From Paenibacillus sp. FSL H3-0469 (lineage in GTDB: Bacteria; Bacillota; Bacilli; Paenibacillales; Paenibacillaceae): a stretch of 64,000 bases of DNA. The stretch covers positions 6,758,001 to 6,822,000 of the forward strand of contig NZ_CP150302.1 in NCBI RefSeq assembly GCF_038051945.1, given 5' to 3'. A model generated the notes under the pieces. The model saw only the letters and a list, made by a program, of their open reading frames with translations, did no database searches and was not told the DNA's origin. The position numbers were made by a program, and so were the translations under genes. This document shows, in pieces, positions 62,749-64,000 of this stretch. The stretch's first letter is position 1. Every line of letters starts with the position of its first letter.

Positions 62749-62822
62749 CCAAGTGCTCACGTTGATCCCGCTCCGCAATAAAGGCTGTCCCAAGCAGCCT
62801 CTTCATAGCTTGTGAGACAGCC
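62749..62822. repeat. Direct repeat flanking the 51-bp array, right copy, also a terminator
   Basis: Second copy of the 75-bp segment. Its hairpin (GGCTGTCCC.../...GAGACAGCC) is followed by CTCTTATTTTT on the right and, read leftward, by TTTATT, so it probably ends the minus-strand YmcC-like gene. Confidence 0.8.
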
Positions 62823-62836
62823 TCTTATTTTTCTAT

Positions 62837-63382
62837 TCAGCTCGGACCTTTGGCCTGACGGGGCCAGATGAAATAAGTAACGGTGATGATCAGGTCAATG
62901 CCGACCACGATAGACCATACGGTCAGGATACTTGACAGCGCCTCCGTACGGGCGGCATCGTCAATCCAGATGATGAGACCATACAGAATGCCGGCAGCGA
63001 GCACAAAAGAGAGCAAGTGCTTCACCCAGCCCTTGAAATAATGCCTGGCATGGTCCATGCCGTAACGCTTGGCCGGCTTTGCCCCTTGCTTGGTAACATA
63101 GTAGCGGAAGCGTTCGTCGGCCCAAGCAATCATGCTTTTACCGAATATAAGGGAAATGGAAATATACACGGCTGCAAGCGCATGTGCTGTCGTAGCGGTA
63201 GCGCCTCGTGACAAATCCACGCCGGAGATCATTAACAGAAGGATATCGAGGACCGGAGTCATCGCCAGGAAAATCAACCCCAGTGTAGGACGCTTGAAGA
63301 TATAACGCGCTGTAAAGCCTGCAAGAATAACCACCCAGAACAATACCTCACAGGTAACAATCGCCCATGCAACCAGATTCAT
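62837..63382 (-). CDS. YmcC-like membrane protein
   Basis: 181 residues with about five membrane spans. The N-terminal half (WAIVTCEVLFWVVILAGFTARYIFK; TPVLDILLLMISGVDLSRGATATTAHALAA; IAWADERFRYYV) resembles the Bacillus YmcC family; function unknown. AAGGGG precedes the ATG. It is divergent from a TetR regulator with a large palindrome between them, so TetR control is likely. It ends at the repeat-borne terminator. Confidence 0.78.
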   Translation of the reverse strand: MNLVAWAIVTCEVLFWVVILAGFTARYIFKRPTLGLIFLAMTPVLDILLLMISGVDLSRGATATTAHALAAVYISISLIFGKSMIAWADERFRYYVTKQGAKPAKRYGMDHARHYFKGWVKHLLSFVLAAGILYGLIIWIDDAARTEALSSILTVWSIVVGIDLIITVTYFIWPRQAKGPS

Positions 63383-63441
63383 ATCGCACCCCTTGTTATA
63401 GTTGATAGTAAGTATAGCCTAGTCGAAGTATAACAGCGGAT

Positions 63442-63469
63442 TTTAAATAATACAACCGTATTATTTAAA
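63442..63469. promoter_or_regulatory. 28-bp palindrome, probable TetR operator
   Basis: TTTAAATAATAC-AACC-GTATTATTTAAA, perfect 12-bp arms, lying between the divergent membrane-protein and TetR genes and touching the TetR -35. Confidence 0.82.
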
Positions 63470-63499
63470 TTGTGCTTATCCATTCGGGTATGCTACAAT
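63470..63499 (+). promoter_or_regulatory. tetR promoter giving a possibly leaderless mRNA
   Basis: TTGTGC (63470-63475), 18 nt, then TACAAT (63494-63499) with a TG extended -10. The ATG is only 7 nt downstream, so transcription would start at or next to it. Confidence 0.65.
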
Positions 63500-63505
63500 G
63501 TGGTC

Positions 63506-64000
63506 ATGCCAAAAATTGTAGATCATTCCGAACGAAAATCGAATATTGCCGAAGCCACCTGGCGGGTCATTATCCGGCAGGGAATCAAAGGGGCAACAGT
63601 GCGAAATATTGCTGCTGAGGCGGGGGTATCCTTGGGTGCGCTGCGCCATTATTTCTCTACCCAGCAGGAATTGCTGGAGTTTGCTATGAATCTGGTGAAG
63701 GAGCGCGTAACAGCGAGAATTGTGGACATTATGCAGTCGGAGCTTACCCCACGGGAGCAGATTATGCGGGTGCTGCTGGAACTGATCCCCACCGACGACA
63801 GCAGCATGGCTGAGATGGAGGTATGGTTCGCATTTACCTTTCATCTCAAGACTGCCGGGGAGAAGCCTGCTGAGCTTAATGATTCGATCTATCCGCTGAC
63901 TGTCCAAATTATTGACTATCTGGATCAGCAGGGGCTCCTCAGGCCGGGGCTGGACAAGGACGATGAGGCCGAGCGGCTGTATGCCTTGATTGACGGGCTG
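63506..64000 (+). CDS. TetR-family transcriptional regulator (3' partial)
   Basis: 165 residues visible, running off the window. The N-terminal DNA-binding domain is typical: RKSNIAEATWRVIIRQGIKG, TVRNIAAEAGVSLGALRHYF and the link helix STQQELLEFAMNLV. The ligand-binding part follows, with a BetI-like look (EMEVWFAFTF). No Shine-Dalgarno sequence lies ahead of ATG 63506; GTG 63500 is in frame but equally without one. Divergent from the YmcC-like gene, sharing a 28-bp palindrome. Confidence 0.9.
   Translation, partial: MPKIVDHSERKSNIAEATWRVIIRQGIKGATVRNIAAEAGVSLGALRHYFSTQQELLEFAMNLVKERVTARIVDIMQSELTPREQIMRVLLELIPTDDSSMAEMEVWFAFTFHLKTAGEKPAELNDSIYPLTVQIIDYLDQQGLLRPGLDKDDEAERLYALIDGL

Noticed and set aside
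62544..62815. Two 73-codon frames in the 62.6-kb array
   Set aside because: Same reason as for the first array: repeat-borne open frames.
63476..63907. 143-codon minus-strand frame at the window end
   Set aside because: Lies opposite a clear TetR coding region.

Overview
The window looks like a chromosome segment of a Paenibacillus-type, endospore-forming Firmicute. The evidence is strong AGGAGG ribosome sites, many TTG and GTG starts, a cotJABC spore-coat operon, yhbH, an SLH-anchored S-layer protein, the sufCDSUB gene order, LicT-type antitermination and copper-amine-oxidase-N domains. Base composition is roughly half G+C. No rRNA, tRNA, CRISPR array, prophage or intact insertion sequence was seen.

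Layout. 1-7 kb: end of a sugar ABC permease, a chemotaxis receptor, a peptidase E-like protein, a 51-bp tandem-repeat array, and an AraC regulator next to a GH4 glycosidase. 7-9.5 kb: a PadR/DUF2812 pair with a clear operator, then yhbH. 9.6-18 kb: a giant DUF11-repeat locus on the minus strand, split in the middle of a domain into two reading frames that overlap by ATGA. 18-24.5 kb: methyltransferase, lipoprotein, a repeat protein with a copper-amine-oxidase N-domain, small membrane and hypothetical proteins, YunC. 24.5-32 kb: Dps, a MarR regulator divergent from a tandem nitroreductase, and the sufCDSUB iron-sulphur operon behind a Fur-like site. 32-36.4 kb: a heterodimeric ABC exporter with a repetitive leader. 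36.8-40 kb: licT and a beta-glucoside PTS gene, each behind its own RAT/terminator switch. 40-48 kb: two HD-GYP-type proteins (one with a broken HD motif), a MoaD-like carrier, a YunD-type phosphoesterase, UppP, YfkAB, a CNNM/CorC protein and a GNAT enzyme. 48.5-49.7 kb: cotJABC. 49.8-60 kb: two near-identical Rpn-family nuclease genes in direct orientation, flanking an acetone-forming operon (thiolase, acetoacetate decarboxylase, CoA transferase A/B) and a large secreted SLH phosphoesterase. 60-64 kb: a MerR/SDR operon, a DUF1349 protein, a 750-bp nest of hairpins and repeats, and a YmcC-like membrane protein divergent from a TetR regulator cut by the window end.

Themes. (1) Regulation is unusually readable: PadR, MarR, MerR and TetR genes each sit beside a palindrome, and two RAT antiterminators are present. 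(2) Intergenic DNA holds several families of structured repeats. One family uses 51-bp units at three separate sites; a 67-bp hairpin element occurs twice in opposite orientation. (3) Three genes (the giant DUF11 gene and both Rpn genes) appear to start at AUU, AUC or AUA placed 8 nt after a perfect Shine-Dalgarno sequence. (4) Both Rpn genes hold a strong in-frame internal ribosome site and ATG that would make a C-terminal mini-protein, the arrangement of toxin genes with an intragenic antitoxin.
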